Made by a program: the position numbers and the translations under genes. The notes under the pieces are model-generated. The model worked only from the letters and a program-made list of their open reading frames with translations, did not search any database and had not been told where the DNA came from. Positions 23,056-30,036 of a stretch of 33,716 nucleotides of DNA are shown here, piece by piece. How positions within the stretch are numbered: position 1 is the stretch's first letter; the number at the start of each line of letters is the position of its first letter. The DNA comes from Pseudomonadota bacterium (GTDB taxonomy: Bacteria > Desulfobacterota > Syntrophorhabdia > Syntrophorhabdales > Syntrophorhabdaceae): NCBI GenBank assembly GCA_026388315.1, contig JAPLKA010000056.1, positions 1 to 33,716 on the forward strand, in the 5' to 3' direction.

Positions 23056-24273
23056 TTACCTCCATTTGATTTCTGGAAATAGTACTCTTATTTTACCATG
23101 ACCCACTAAATGGTTTAAAAGGCGATAAGCTTTGAATTCGTAGCGCATTCTTCCTGCTACAATAGCCGGATTGATTCCGAGTTTCTTTGCCAGGTGTTCA
23201 GCTGCCTCTGGCGATCTTAGCCTGCTTGCAGGACTTTTGATCCATTCTTCTGTTGAGATTAGTGCTTCGGTTGCCAAATTATCTGCTTCTTTTTCTTGAA
23301 TATCTCCTTGGTCATCTACCTCCAAATCATCATAGTACTGCTTGACTTCGGAATTCATGTGGTGCGCTATATGAGCTAATTCATGCATTAAGGTAAACCA
23401 AAAATTGTCAATCCTATCATAGCGCAATGTCATACTTATTATGGGATTATCAGAGAATATCATAATTGCCGCACCATCTAGGTACATCTTGGGCAACTGT
23501 GGTTCGATGACAACTGAGATTCCATATTTATTAAGGAGATTTATTGCTCGTTTAGGGCCATCATCAAAAACACTTAATTGGGCAACCTTTTTCATAGTAT
23601 CCAAGTCAAGAGTATGATGTTGGTAGTTGGCAGAAGGTTTTTTATCCACTGCTCTTAATACAGTTTGTGCGGTCCATGCGTATAAGGCATAGTTATCCAT
23701 TTTTCGACCTGAACGCACATGATTTGTTTGACGGTACAAAACTGCTTGCGGTGCAAGCAAGTTATTTTGGATGAGTTTTTGAAAATATTTTTTGAGCAGT
23801 TTTTCTATTTGTTCACTTATGTCAACATTTGTTGTTACAATCCAACCCCTTTTTATCATTTCGTTTATGGGGAAACGATTCCATTCTATTTTATCTTCTT
23901 TCGCTTCAATAATATTCTGGTCTTGGAGCAAACAGCTTGCGGGTATTCCAAGTTTTGTATGGAGGGCTTGTATCATGGACATTGTTAAGGGGCGTTTTCG
24001 ACCGAGAATTTCGGATACTTTACTTCTACTTCCGATATAGGGTATCAGATCGCGCTGGTTTAAATTTAGCTGTTCCATTCTAAATAATATAGCGTCAATA
24101 GGGCTAGGAAGGGTTTTGGGATAAGTTTTATCTTCATAATCTTTTACTAAGAGTGTCAGTAATTCTAAGCGATCTGCCTCTTTAGTGCCGGGAACCGGAT
24201 CAAAATCAATTAACTTTTCAATTTCAACAAGAACGGCGTTATATTCTGATTCGTTTTTGATTATTTTATTCAT
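23056..24273 (-). CDS. HigA-type HTH antitoxin fused to ImmA/IrrE metalloprotease
   Basis: 405 residues. The N-terminal part (about 55-118) is a HigA-like helix-turn-helix (MEQLNLNQRDLIPYIGS, SKVSEILGRKRPLTMSMIQ). The C-terminal part (about 225-370) has the zinc-protease motif HELAH (297-301) followed by HH and a downstream EKEAD (328-332), the ImmA/IrrE pattern. HigA antitoxins are normally about 100-140 residues. Here the antitoxin itself may be cut, or may cut another protein, on a signal. The ATG overlaps the HigB stop (ATGA). Confidence 0.9.
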   Translation of the reverse strand: MNKIIKNESEYNAVLVEIEKLIDFDPVPGTKEADRLELLTLLVKDYEDKTYPKTLPSPIDAILFRMEQLNLNQRDLIPYIGSRSKVSEILGRKRPLTMSMIQALHTKLGIPASCLLQDQNIIEAKEDKIEWNRFPINEMIKRGWIVTTNVDISEQIEKLLKKYFQKLIQNNLLAPQAVLYRQTNHVRSGRKMDNYALYAWTAQTVLRAVDKKPSANYQHHTLDLDTMKKVAQLSVFDDGPKRAINLLNKYGISVVIEPQLPKMYLDGAAIMIFSDNPIISMTLRYDRIDNFWFTLMHELAHIAHHMNSEVKQYYDDLEVDDQGDIQEKEADNLATEALISTEEWIKSPASRLRSPEAAEHLAKKLGINPAIVAGRMRYEFKAYRLLNHLVGHGKIRVLFPEIKWR

Positions 24274-24578
24274 TTTATATTTCCTTTCTTTACCTCAAAA
24301 CTCCATTTTGAATATTCCGCATGTGTTCCAATTCTTTTTATATAGACTACTTGATTTCTATAGCTTATCTTTATATCTAACCTGTACTGATTGCCTTTAA
24401 TATTAAATATAACTCTGTTATCAGCCAAGAAGCTTGCATGTGGGTAACGTTTTTTTATGTCCAAGGAGGTCTCCCATCGAGCTTCTTCAACTTCAGCGCA
24501 AAAGGCATCTATTTGCGATTTGGCATCACCGTATTTTATCTTAAAATCGTCAAGTATTTTCCGTCCAATTAACTCCAT
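24270..24578 (-). CDS. higB: HigB-type mRNA interferase toxin
   Basis: 102 residues from the ATG at 24576-24578; a TTG 15 bp upstream is also in frame. MELIGRKILDDF is the typical HigB opening, followed by a W residue, NRVIFNIKGNQYRLDIKISY and VYIKRIGTHAEYSKW, the HigB family core. It should cut translated mRNA. The gene leads a three-gene operon (HigB, HigA-ImmA, beta-like). A 47-bp perfect inverted repeat lies about 35 bp upstream. Confidence 0.88.
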   Translation of the reverse strand: MELIGRKILDDFKIKYGDAKSQIDAFCAEVEEARWETSLDIKKRYPHASFLADNRVIFNIKGNQYRLDIKISYRNQVVYIKRIGTHAEYSKWSFEVKKGNIK

Positions 24579-24613
24579 TAAATTATCCAACAATTAACTT
24601 AAGTATTTTGAGC

Positions 24614-24660
24614 AAAATAGTATACAATAGTCCCTCCAAGGGACTATTGTATACTATTTT
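24614..24660. promoter_or_regulatory. Perfect 22-bp-arm inverted repeat upstream of higB
   Basis: Arm AAAATAGTATACAATAGTCC continuing CT, centre CCA, then the exact complement. GTATAC, itself a palindrome, occurs in both arms. The location directly upstream of an autoregulated toxin-antitoxin operon fits an operator for the HigA domain. As RNA it would be a long stem with a short U-run on the plus strand, so a bidirectional terminator is the alternative. Confidence 0.65.
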
Positions 24661-24799
24661 AATATATATGCAACACTTATTTTCAAATGAATGATAATTA
24701 TTAATTATAAAGGAAACTATATTTTTGAAACAAACAGCGTGGCATAGGGGGACGGGCGGGACGTTCCTTAAAAATTAAATAACTTTTCTAAATTGTAGT

Positions 24800-24965
24800 G
24801 GCCGAGGATTTTTGATGGTAGCCACCTGAGAACAAAATCTGTACTCAATAGGGTAGTTGGCAGCGCGCAGGTAACCGGCAAAAGCAGAACAGCGTACCTA
24901 TTGGTACATTGAGGATTGAGCAATCCCCGAAGTCGACAAAGTTAGCCGCAAAAAGCACTCCGGCC
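24800..24965. repeat. Palindromic element family R4, degenerate copy
   Basis: Left end GGCCGAGGATTTTTGATGG, right end CGCAAAAAGCACTCCGGCC, imperfectly inverted. Inside, GCGTACCTATTGGTACATTG and CGAAGTCGACAAAGTTAG match the complete copy at 25218-25343. Non-coding. Confidence 0.65.
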
Positions 24966-24974
24966 TGTAAACGT

Positions 24975-25120
24975 AAATTGTGAGAAAATGTTCTGAAACA
25001 TTTTCAGCAACAGTTGCTGAAAATGCTGAAACCTCCCTAAAGCCAATAGAGACAGGAAAATGACTGATTCTCCGAAACATTTGCGGAGAATTTGGAGATA
25101 GCCGAAGTGGGGAACGGGAA
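24975..25120 (+). repeat. Two-hairpin repeat R3, copy F
   Basis: AATTGTGAGAAAATGTTCTG, hairpin 1 at 25001-25023 (core CAGCAACAGTTGCTG), CTGAAACCTCCCTAAAGCC, hairpin 2 at 25068-25090 (core CCGAAACATTTGCGG), then GAATTTGGAGATAGCCGAAG. It recurs at 25924-26060 and in part at 26871-26987 and 27335-27400, always in this orientation. Confidence 0.8.
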
Positions 25121-25217
25121 ACGCCCTTCACATTTTCACTTTTTTCTTGCTAAGGCGATATATAGGGAACGTTCGTAGCTTCCGTAACTTTCTATAGTGA
25201 TTCAAGAACAGTTCTCT

Positions 25218-25343
25218 GGCAGAGGCGATCTTTGATTGATAACGCGAAGACGAGGGGTCGCCGCCCGGAAGCGTACCTATCGGTACGTTGAGGACTGTGC
25301 GGCCCCGAAGCCGACAAAGTTAGACGCAAAAAGCGCCTCTGCC
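25218..25343. repeat. Palindromic element family R4, complete copy
   Basis: 126 bp with terminal inverted repeats GGCAGAGGCGATCTTTG and CAAAAAGCGCCTCTGCC. The centre has GCGTACCTATCGGTACG, itself palindromic. It has landed in, or formed, the 3' end of the hepT-like gene and supplies its last 22 codons and stop. Confidence 0.8.
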
Positions 25344-25474
25344 ATTAGTCGGGGAATCTTGTTCACCACCACATCCATGACATCAACGCCAAAATAATCA
25401 TGGATTAAGGGAGGAGGTATGAACGTTGTTTCATCGAGAATGTGGCGCAGATATTCAAGCGGCGAGGCTGACAT
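25277..25474 (-). pseudogene. Decayed HepT (HEPN/DUF86) toxin gene
   Basis: The frame begins SPLEYLRHILDETTFI, the usual HepT start, and then jumps to LIHDYFGVDVMDVVVNKIPRL, a segment from near the family's C-terminus. About 60 internal residues, including the arginine of the RxxxxH active site, are missing. From about residue 44 the sequence comes from the palindromic element at 25218-25343. The start overlaps the mntA stop by 20 bp, the normal HEPN/MNT layout. The toxin should be inactive. Confidence 0.85.
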
Positions 25475-25772
25475 ATTCGGCTTCTTTCAGAATGTAGGGC
25501 CCGATATAAGGGCTCAAGGACTCTGCGGTAACGAGTTCAATTCTCCGCTGCAATAAAGCCTCCAGTAAAAAAGAGAGGGCCATAAAGTTGTCGAAGGTTT
25601 TCTTGCCCGTTTCGAATTCTACGATAAGATCGATATCGCTGCCACCCTTCTGCTCACCGCGAACGAAGGACCCGAACAGCCCGAGTCGCTTCACCCCCAT
25701 AGCCTGCAATTGGCTCCCATTCTCACGTAGCTTATTCAATACATCTTCACTTGATATAAATGACTTCTTCAA
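25455..25772 (-). CDS. mntA: MntA-type minimal nucleotidyltransferase antitoxin
   Basis: 105 residues. The nucleotidyltransferase motif GSFVRGEQKGGSDIDLIVEF (34-53) is complete; the third acidic position is E in RIELVTAESL, where D is usual. MntA proteins modify and silence HepT. The start is a TTG with an AAAGG site close by, so it is uncertain. The partner toxin is broken, so the gene may be under little selection. Confidence 0.85.
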   Translation of the reverse strand: MKKSFISSEDVLNKLRENGSQLQAMGVKRLGLFGSFVRGEQKGGSDIDLIVEFETGKKTFDNFMALSFLLEALLQRRIELVTAESLSPYIGPYILKEAEYVSLAA

Positions 25773-25923
25773 CCTTTCACCTTCCGGGGCAAGATCGTTA
25801 AGTACCCTTGCCCACTCGATAAAGTAAATATATCAAATTCTACAATATACCACAATGTCTTTTTCAATAACGCTACGGACTCAATTTCGATAAGGGGGAT
25901 AGCCGGAACGTTTTCCGGAACTG

Positions 25924-26060
25924 CAAATTGTGAGAAAATCTTCTGAAACATTTTCAGAAACTGTTTCTGAAAATACTAAAACCTCCCTAAGGCCAATACA
26001 GGCAAGGAAACTACTGATTCTCCGCAACAGTTGCGGAGAATTTGAGATAGCCGAAGGGGG
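25924..26060 (+). repeat. Two-hairpin repeat R3, copy G
   Basis: Hairpin 1 at 25951-25973 (core CAGAAACTGTTTCTG), hairpin 2 at 26018-26040 (core CCGCAACAGTTGCGG), with the same flanks and spacer as copy F. The core bases of hairpin 1 differ from copy F on both arms. Confidence 0.8.
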
Positions 26061-26066
26061 GGGACG

Positions 26067-26149
26067 GGGAATCGGCGAGTGTGGCAATAATGCGTTTCAA
26101 AACTTCATGGCGGGGGAAAATATTTATAATTTTACAGATATTCCTACCC
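26067..26149 (+). repeat. R2 border repeat with leader, copy 6
   Basis: GGGGAATCGGCGAGTGTGGC, AATAATGCGTTTCAAAACTT, GGCGGGGGAAAATATTTATA, ending in TTCCTACCCC. Closely matches 21265-21350. It precedes the promoter of the second brnTA pair. Confidence 0.8.
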
Positions 26150-26192
26150 CACTACCCTATCCTACCACCTAACAGCTACACTGTTCAATTTC

Positions 26193-26220
26193 TTGTAAAA
26201 ACGTAAAAATAAGGTATAAT
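26193..26220 (+). promoter_or_regulatory. Promoter of the second brnTA operon
   Basis: TTGTAA at 26193-26198, 16-bp spacer, TATAAT at 26215-26220. The predicted transcription start falls on or next to the GTG start codon at 26227, so the mRNA would be leaderless. Confidence 0.6.
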
Positions 26221-26226
26221 AGATAA

Positions 26227-26478
26227 GTGGTTAATTGGAATCGATTCCATCCGCAGGATTTTGAGTACGATTTTGAGCGTGACAAGCTCAGTGATCACAA
26301 TATTACTTTCGAAGAAGCGGTTGAATGCTTTTTCTCAGACTTTGAGGTTAGGCGTAACAAATCATATAAAGACAGGTACCAGCTCATAGGTTGCACGATT
26401 GGAGGACAAAGGATTAAGGTTATCTTTCAGCTAAAACCCGGCAATATTGCCCGGATTATCACAGGGTGGAAATTATGA
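26227..26478 (+). CDS. BrnT-like toxin, second copy
   Basis: 83 residues beginning with GTG. FEYDFERDKLSDHNITFEEAVECF follows the BrnT pattern, although the usual KH of NxxKHG is DH here. Then DRYQLIGCTIGGQRIKVIFQ and ARIITGWKL. It is unlike the copy at 13335-13607 outside the family motifs. There is no ribosome site before the GTG. The stop overlaps the antitoxin start as ATGA. Confidence 0.8.
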   Translation: MVNWNRFHPQDFEYDFERDKLSDHNITFEEAVECFFSDFEVRRNKSYKDRYQLIGCTIGGQRIKVIFQLKPGNIARIITGWKL

Positions 26479-26762
26479 AAACAAAGAATAAAAATCTTAC
26501 CGAACAGGAAATCGATCAGATAATTATAGCAGATGCAGATAATAATTCCGCTTGGGAGGAGCCAATAAAGATTCGTAAACAAAAATTCACATCTTTATCT
26601 ATCCCTTCCGAGCTTGCGTCACGTGCAGCATTTTTTGCTCGCCTCCATCGCGGACTCAGTTTAGAAGAATGGCTCAATCGAGTCATTCAGGAAAGGTTGG
26701 ATATAGAAGAAGCTGCCTTTTCTGGATTCAAACGTGAACTGGCAGCAAAGAACGGTCGATAA
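26475..26762 (+). CDS. BrnA/CopG-like antitoxin, second copy
   Basis: 95 residues from the ATG at 26475, overlapping the toxin stop. An in-frame GTG 9 bp upstream is possible. A basic N-terminus and acidic middle lead to LSIPSELASRAAFFARLHRGLSLEEWLNRVIQERL, a ribbon-helix-helix-like C-terminal part. It pairs with the BrnT-like toxin by operon layout. Confidence 0.78.
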   Translation: MKTKNKNLTEQEIDQIIIADADNNSAWEEPIKIRKQKFTSLSIPSELASRAAFFARLHRGLSLEEWLNRVIQERLDIEEAAFSGFKRELAAKNGR

Positions 26763-26772
26763 CAAGGTCATA

Positions 26773-26796
26773 TAGGGTCAGGTCTTGAATTATCAG
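26773..26796 (+). other. Transposon-end-like motif
   Basis: TAGGGTCAGGTCTTGAATTA resembles a motif I associate with RAYT/IS200-like transposase genes and their ends. No transposase gene is present here, so this is at most a relic. Confidence 0.35.
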
Positions 26797-26870
26797 TTTT
26801 TTATACAATTTCGCCGGCATACATTAAAACAAGCAGGAACCCCCCACACATAGTCTTTGATAGTAAAATT

Positions 26871-26987
26871 GTGAAATGATTTCTGAAACATTTTCAGAAA
26901 CTGTTACTGGAAATGCAGAAGCCGGAGCAAAAAGTCTGTGCCGGGTGATGGACGTAATGAAGCAAGTTTCTGCAACAGTTGCAGAAA
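26871..26987 (+). repeat. Two-hairpin repeat R3, altered copy H
   Basis: Hairpin 1 at 26891-26913 (core CAGAAACTGTTACTG, arms now imperfect) follows TTCTGAAACATTTTC. The second hairpin at 26967-26987 has core CTGCAACAGTTGCAG. The spacer differs from other copies. Confidence 0.7.
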
Positions 26988-27149
26988 ACTCTTTAACCCA
27001 AATATGTCGTTAGGAAGGTGTCGGGGTAGTTGCTCGTGGACTGACCTCGCAATTAAACCGCCCCGGAGCAAACCGTCGAGAGGCGAGGAAGCTTGGTCTT
27101 TTGCATAAGCAAAAGTTCCAAAGCCGAACGCGAGCATATGTCCTAGCCC

Positions 27150-27202
27150 GCACAGCGGGCGAGAGGGGGAGGCTCCACGAGCTTTGCTTGTGGAGGGGGC
27201 GA
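27150..27202 (+). repeat. GC-rich palindromic element, copy 2
   Basis: Matches 8352-8400 around GGGGGAGGCTCC and GTGGAGGGGGCGAC. Just outside, an imperfect direct repeat (AATTAAACCGCCCCGGAGC near 27050 and AATTGAAGCCGCCGGAGC near 27218) brackets about 170 bp that may be one inserted unit. The rest of 26988-27334 has no supported gene. Confidence 0.6.
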
Positions 27203-27334
27203 CGCGAGCCTCGGTAATTGAAGCCGCCGGAGCGGAATGAGCGTGTTTGAGAGGGATGGTCCGACACCCATATGATTCTAATGATAAATCCGGGTTTAAT
27301 CCTTGTAAACCTAAGCCAGTCCTTGTTTTGCTGA

Positions 27335-27400
27335 TTCTCCGCAACAGTTGCGGAGAATTTGGAGATAGCCGAAGTGGGGGACAGGAGACACCTTTCACAT
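27335..27400 (+). repeat. Two-hairpin repeat R3, right half, copy I
   Basis: Hairpin at 27335-27357 (core CCGCAACAGTTGCGG) followed by GAATTTGGAGATAGCCGAAG, as in copies F and G, without the left hairpin. Confidence 0.75.
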
Positions 27401-27609
27401 TTTTCTCTTGGCCTTTGGTCGAGATGATTTTTAATGTATGACGCAACGGTAGAGATAGGCGCAACTGTCAGTTTGTTCTCCATCGGTAAAAAATTAGTTG
27501 CGTTTATATAAAGTTTGAAGAAAAATGGGGAAAAACAGTGTTGAGTTTTAAGTTTTGAGTGTTGAGTTAAAACAAGGAAAAAGTGGCGGCATTGTGGGAA
27601 GAATTTCTT

Positions 27610-27653
27610 TTTGGCGGGGGAAAGATATTTATAATTTTATGGATGTCCCTACC
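27610..27653 (+). repeat. R2 border repeat, copy 7
   Basis: TTTTGGCGGGGGAAAGATAT, TTATAATTTTATGGATGTCC, CTACC. It is nearly identical to 21309-21350 and ends 8 bp before the stop codon of the PASTA gene, so it marks the right border of the accessory region. Confidence 0.8.
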
Positions 27654-27660
27654 TCTCTCC

Positions 27661-29718
27661 CTATTTCTTTGTTTGCACTTGATAGATTTCCAACTTGATT
27701 ATTGACCCCTGGGGCACAAGGCTTCCCGGTTGAGGATTCTGAGCGGCCACCTTCCCGTCATCCGCCTTATTCGTCGTTCCCCGGTAGCTTGCAGACCATT
27801 GTAGCCCGGCATTGGCCAGCGCTGTTCGCGCCTGGTCTGACGGGGTGTTCACCATTTTGGGCACCGCGACTTTGGGCAGTTTTTGAGGATCATAGAAATA
27901 ACCCTCGAAAGACACCACACTGCCTGCCGGAACCGATGTCCCCGGCCCCGGCGTCTGGGCGGCAACCGTCATGTTCGAACCCTGGTGCATCGCTGCCCTG
28001 TATCCAGTCAGGCTCCCCTTCAACGTCAGCTTATCGAGCGCGGTTTTGGCATCCTCGATCTTAAGCCCCACCATGTTTGGGACAACAACCTGCGCTGTGG
28101 CCTCCCTATATATCCACAGAGAGACGACAGAGCCTCGCGGAACTCGAGGCGTCTGGGTCTCGGACCCCGGGTCCTGTTTCGCCACCTTTCCAACCCGGCT
28201 CTTGTCGGTGGTCATCTGCTCTCCCTTAACCTGTACTTTTAATCCCACCAGTTCCAGATATTTCCGCGCCTCATCCAACGACCCGCCTGTTACCCACATG
28301 ACATTTACCGGGAGGTTGGGATCAAAGCGGTAGGCCGTCAACGTAACGGTCGTCCCGGGTGTAACCATTCGTCCCGGCTGCGGGTCCTGGGAGCTCACCA
28401 ACCCGTCGTTGGACTGAATCTCGATTGGCTTATAGTTTACAGCCGTTTTCAGTCCCGTCTGTTTGATTGCGGAGTCCGCTTCCGGCAAACGGCGGCCGAT
28501 TACATTGGGAACGGCGCTTTGCATAACTGCGCTGGCATCCCAGAATTCCACACTGACGAATGTTCCGCCGGGGACATTTGACCCGGGCAATGGGTCCTGA
28601 CCGGCAACCTTCATGTGTTGCTGACGATCGGTTGTCAGCCGCGCGCCCTTACCCCTCAGGTTGAGGCCTGCTTTCTGCAAAGTCCGGTTGGCCTCAACAG
28701 AGTCCATTCCAATAACACTGGGAACCGGGGTGCCGGACGGGGGTTTAAAGCGGTAAACCGTAAGGGTCACGGTTGTCCCCTTGGGATACCTCGTGTATTG
28801 TCCGTCTTTAGACGGGAGATCCTGACCCACAACCTTCCCGTCCAGGGTGGCATCCGATGTGGATACCTCCGGCCCGGTTGCCACTTTCAGGCCTCTCTGT
28901 TCCAGATCACTTTTTGCCAAATAAAAATTCTCGCGGGTGACGTAAGGCACTTCCACTGTGTTTTTGGTATCCCAGACATAAAAGGTAACCTTGACTTGCG
29001 AATCACGCGGAACAGTCGCACCTGCAGGCGGGTCTTGCTTTGCAACCTTCAAGACCAGGTCTTTATTCGTTGTCGGCACTTCCGGTCTTACTACAAAATA
29101 CTTTAGCGTCAATCTGTCCAGCGTGCGCCATGCTTGGGTGTCATTCATGTTTGTAAGGTCGGGAACAGCCACAAGAGCCGGAGCATCATATTTATAAAGT
29201 TTAAGGGAGACGGCGGTGTATTTTGAAGCCTTCGCGCCGGCAACAGGGTTCTGACTTGCAATCATGTTGTAGAGACTCTTATCTTTTGTGGGCACCCCGG
29301 GAGAAACAGTCTGACCGCTTAAATAAACGTTACTAAGTACCCTTCCAGCTTCAGCGTCTGACAACCCCACAACATTGGGGACTGACACCGGCACATTTCT
29401 GTTCAGGTAAAAGGTAAAATTGACGGAGGGAGCCAACGGGTTTATCCCTGGTGCAGGAAGGGGCTTGCCCGCCGCAGGTTCCTGCGTGAATACCTTCTCG
29501 TCCTGATTTTGATCGGATGTTTCTTTAAAGCCTACACGATAATTGGATACGCCCGCCTGCTTCAGAACGGCCTCTGCTTGCTGGCGTGTCATGCCGATAA
29601 GGTTCGGCATGGTCTTTACAGGACCGGAACTTTGAGCGAAGGACATTTCCACTACGCAAATATGTAGAACAAAGATCGACAGGACTACCAGGAAAAGCTT
29701 TGCGGTAAAATTTTTCAT
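27661..29718 (-). CDS. Secreted protein made of nine PASTA repeats
   Basis: 685 residues. A signal peptide (KLFLVVLSIFVLHICVV, cut near SFAQ/S) is followed by nine PASTA units of about 70-75 residues, each opening like VPNVVGLSDAEAGRVL. Examples are MPNLIGMTRQQAEAVL, VPSVIGMDSVEANRTL, VPNVIGRRLPEADSAI and VPNMVGLKIEDAKTAL. PASTA domains bind peptidoglycan or beta-lactams and normally sit on Ser/Thr kinases or penicillin-binding proteins. Neither domain is here, so it should act in the periplasm as a scaffold or wall binder. The ATG has an AAGGAAGG ribosome site. Confidence 0.92.
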   Translation of the reverse strand: MKNFTAKLFLVVLSIFVLHICVVEMSFAQSSGPVKTMPNLIGMTRQQAEAVLKQAGVSNYRVGFKETSDQNQDEKVFTQEPAAGKPLPAPGINPLAPSVNFTFYLNRNVPVSVPNVVGLSDAEAGRVLSNVYLSGQTVSPGVPTKDKSLYNMIASQNPVAGAKASKYTAVSLKLYKYDAPALVAVPDLTNMNDTQAWRTLDRLTLKYFVVRPEVPTTNKDLVLKVAKQDPPAGATVPRDSQVKVTFYVWDTKNTVEVPYVTRENFYLAKSDLEQRGLKVATGPEVSTSDATLDGKVVGQDLPSKDGQYTRYPKGTTVTLTVYRFKPPSGTPVPSVIGMDSVEANRTLQKAGLNLRGKGARLTTDRQQHMKVAGQDPLPGSNVPGGTFVSVEFWDASAVMQSAVPNVIGRRLPEADSAIKQTGLKTAVNYKPIEIQSNDGLVSSQDPQPGRMVTPGTTVTLTAYRFDPNLPVNVMWVTGGSLDEARKYLELVGLKVQVKGEQMTTDKSRVGKVAKQDPGSETQTPRVPRGSVVSLWIYREATAQVVVPNMVGLKIEDAKTALDKLTLKGSLTGYRAAMHQGSNMTVAAQTPGPGTSVPAGSVVSFEGYFYDPQKLPKVAVPKMVNTPSDQARTALANAGLQWSASYRGTTNKADDGKVAAQNPQPGSLVPQGSIIKLEIYQVQTKK

Positions 29719-29983
29719 GCCGAACCTTCCTTCTCGGTTTATTTGGTTGTTGATTTCTATGTACAGAGTATAATAAGCAGAGAGCAGGGGTCAAGGAGAA
29801 ACATGCGGTAGACTACAATAAATGTCTCGCTGCTGCATCAAGATAATCAATGGAAACATATAACATGGATCGGCAACGCTTAAGGGGTCACGCAGGAACA
29901 ACCATAAAAAAGTACGGGTACCCGGCAAAAACAGAACGGTGTACCGAGCATACCGACCAATAATCGCGAGGCCCCTTGAAAAG
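29719..29983. other. Spacer between the PASTA gene and the rRNA terminator
   Basis: No gene is supported. TACCCGGCAAAAACAGAACG followed by GTGTACCG (near 29919-29946) resembles TAACCGGCAAAAGCAGAACA at 24871-24890, so a fragment of the R4-type repeat may lie here. The upstream promoter of the PASTA gene should be in the first 100 bp but is not clear. Confidence 0.4.
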
Positions 29984-30021
29984 GTTAGGGCCAGGAGAGA
30001 TATTTCTCTTCCTGGCCCTAA
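29984..30021. terminator. Terminator of the rRNA operon
   Basis: Arms TTAGGGCCAGGAGAGA and TCTCTTCCTGGCCCTAA around a short AT loop. On the minus strand the stem is followed by CCTTTTC, on the plus strand by TTTTTAAAAA, so it may work both ways. It lies just downstream of the 5S gene. Confidence 0.8.
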
Positions 30022-30036
30022 TTTTTAAAAACAAAA

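Noticed and set aside
25769-25951. 60-residue minus-strand frame just upstream of mntA
   Set aside because: It starts inside the R3 repeat area, has no ribosome site and no recognisable pattern; its overlap with the TTG of mntA is probably chance.
24975-26060. CRISPR array
   Set aside because: The palindromic repeats are few, of variable spacing and with similar rather than unique spacers; no cas genes are present.
24898-27483. Several small minus-strand open frames sharing LSPNSPQ.LRRIS-like sequences
   Set aside because: They lie wholly in the R3 and R4 repeats and owe their similarity to the DNA repeats; no ribosome sites or independent coding signs.
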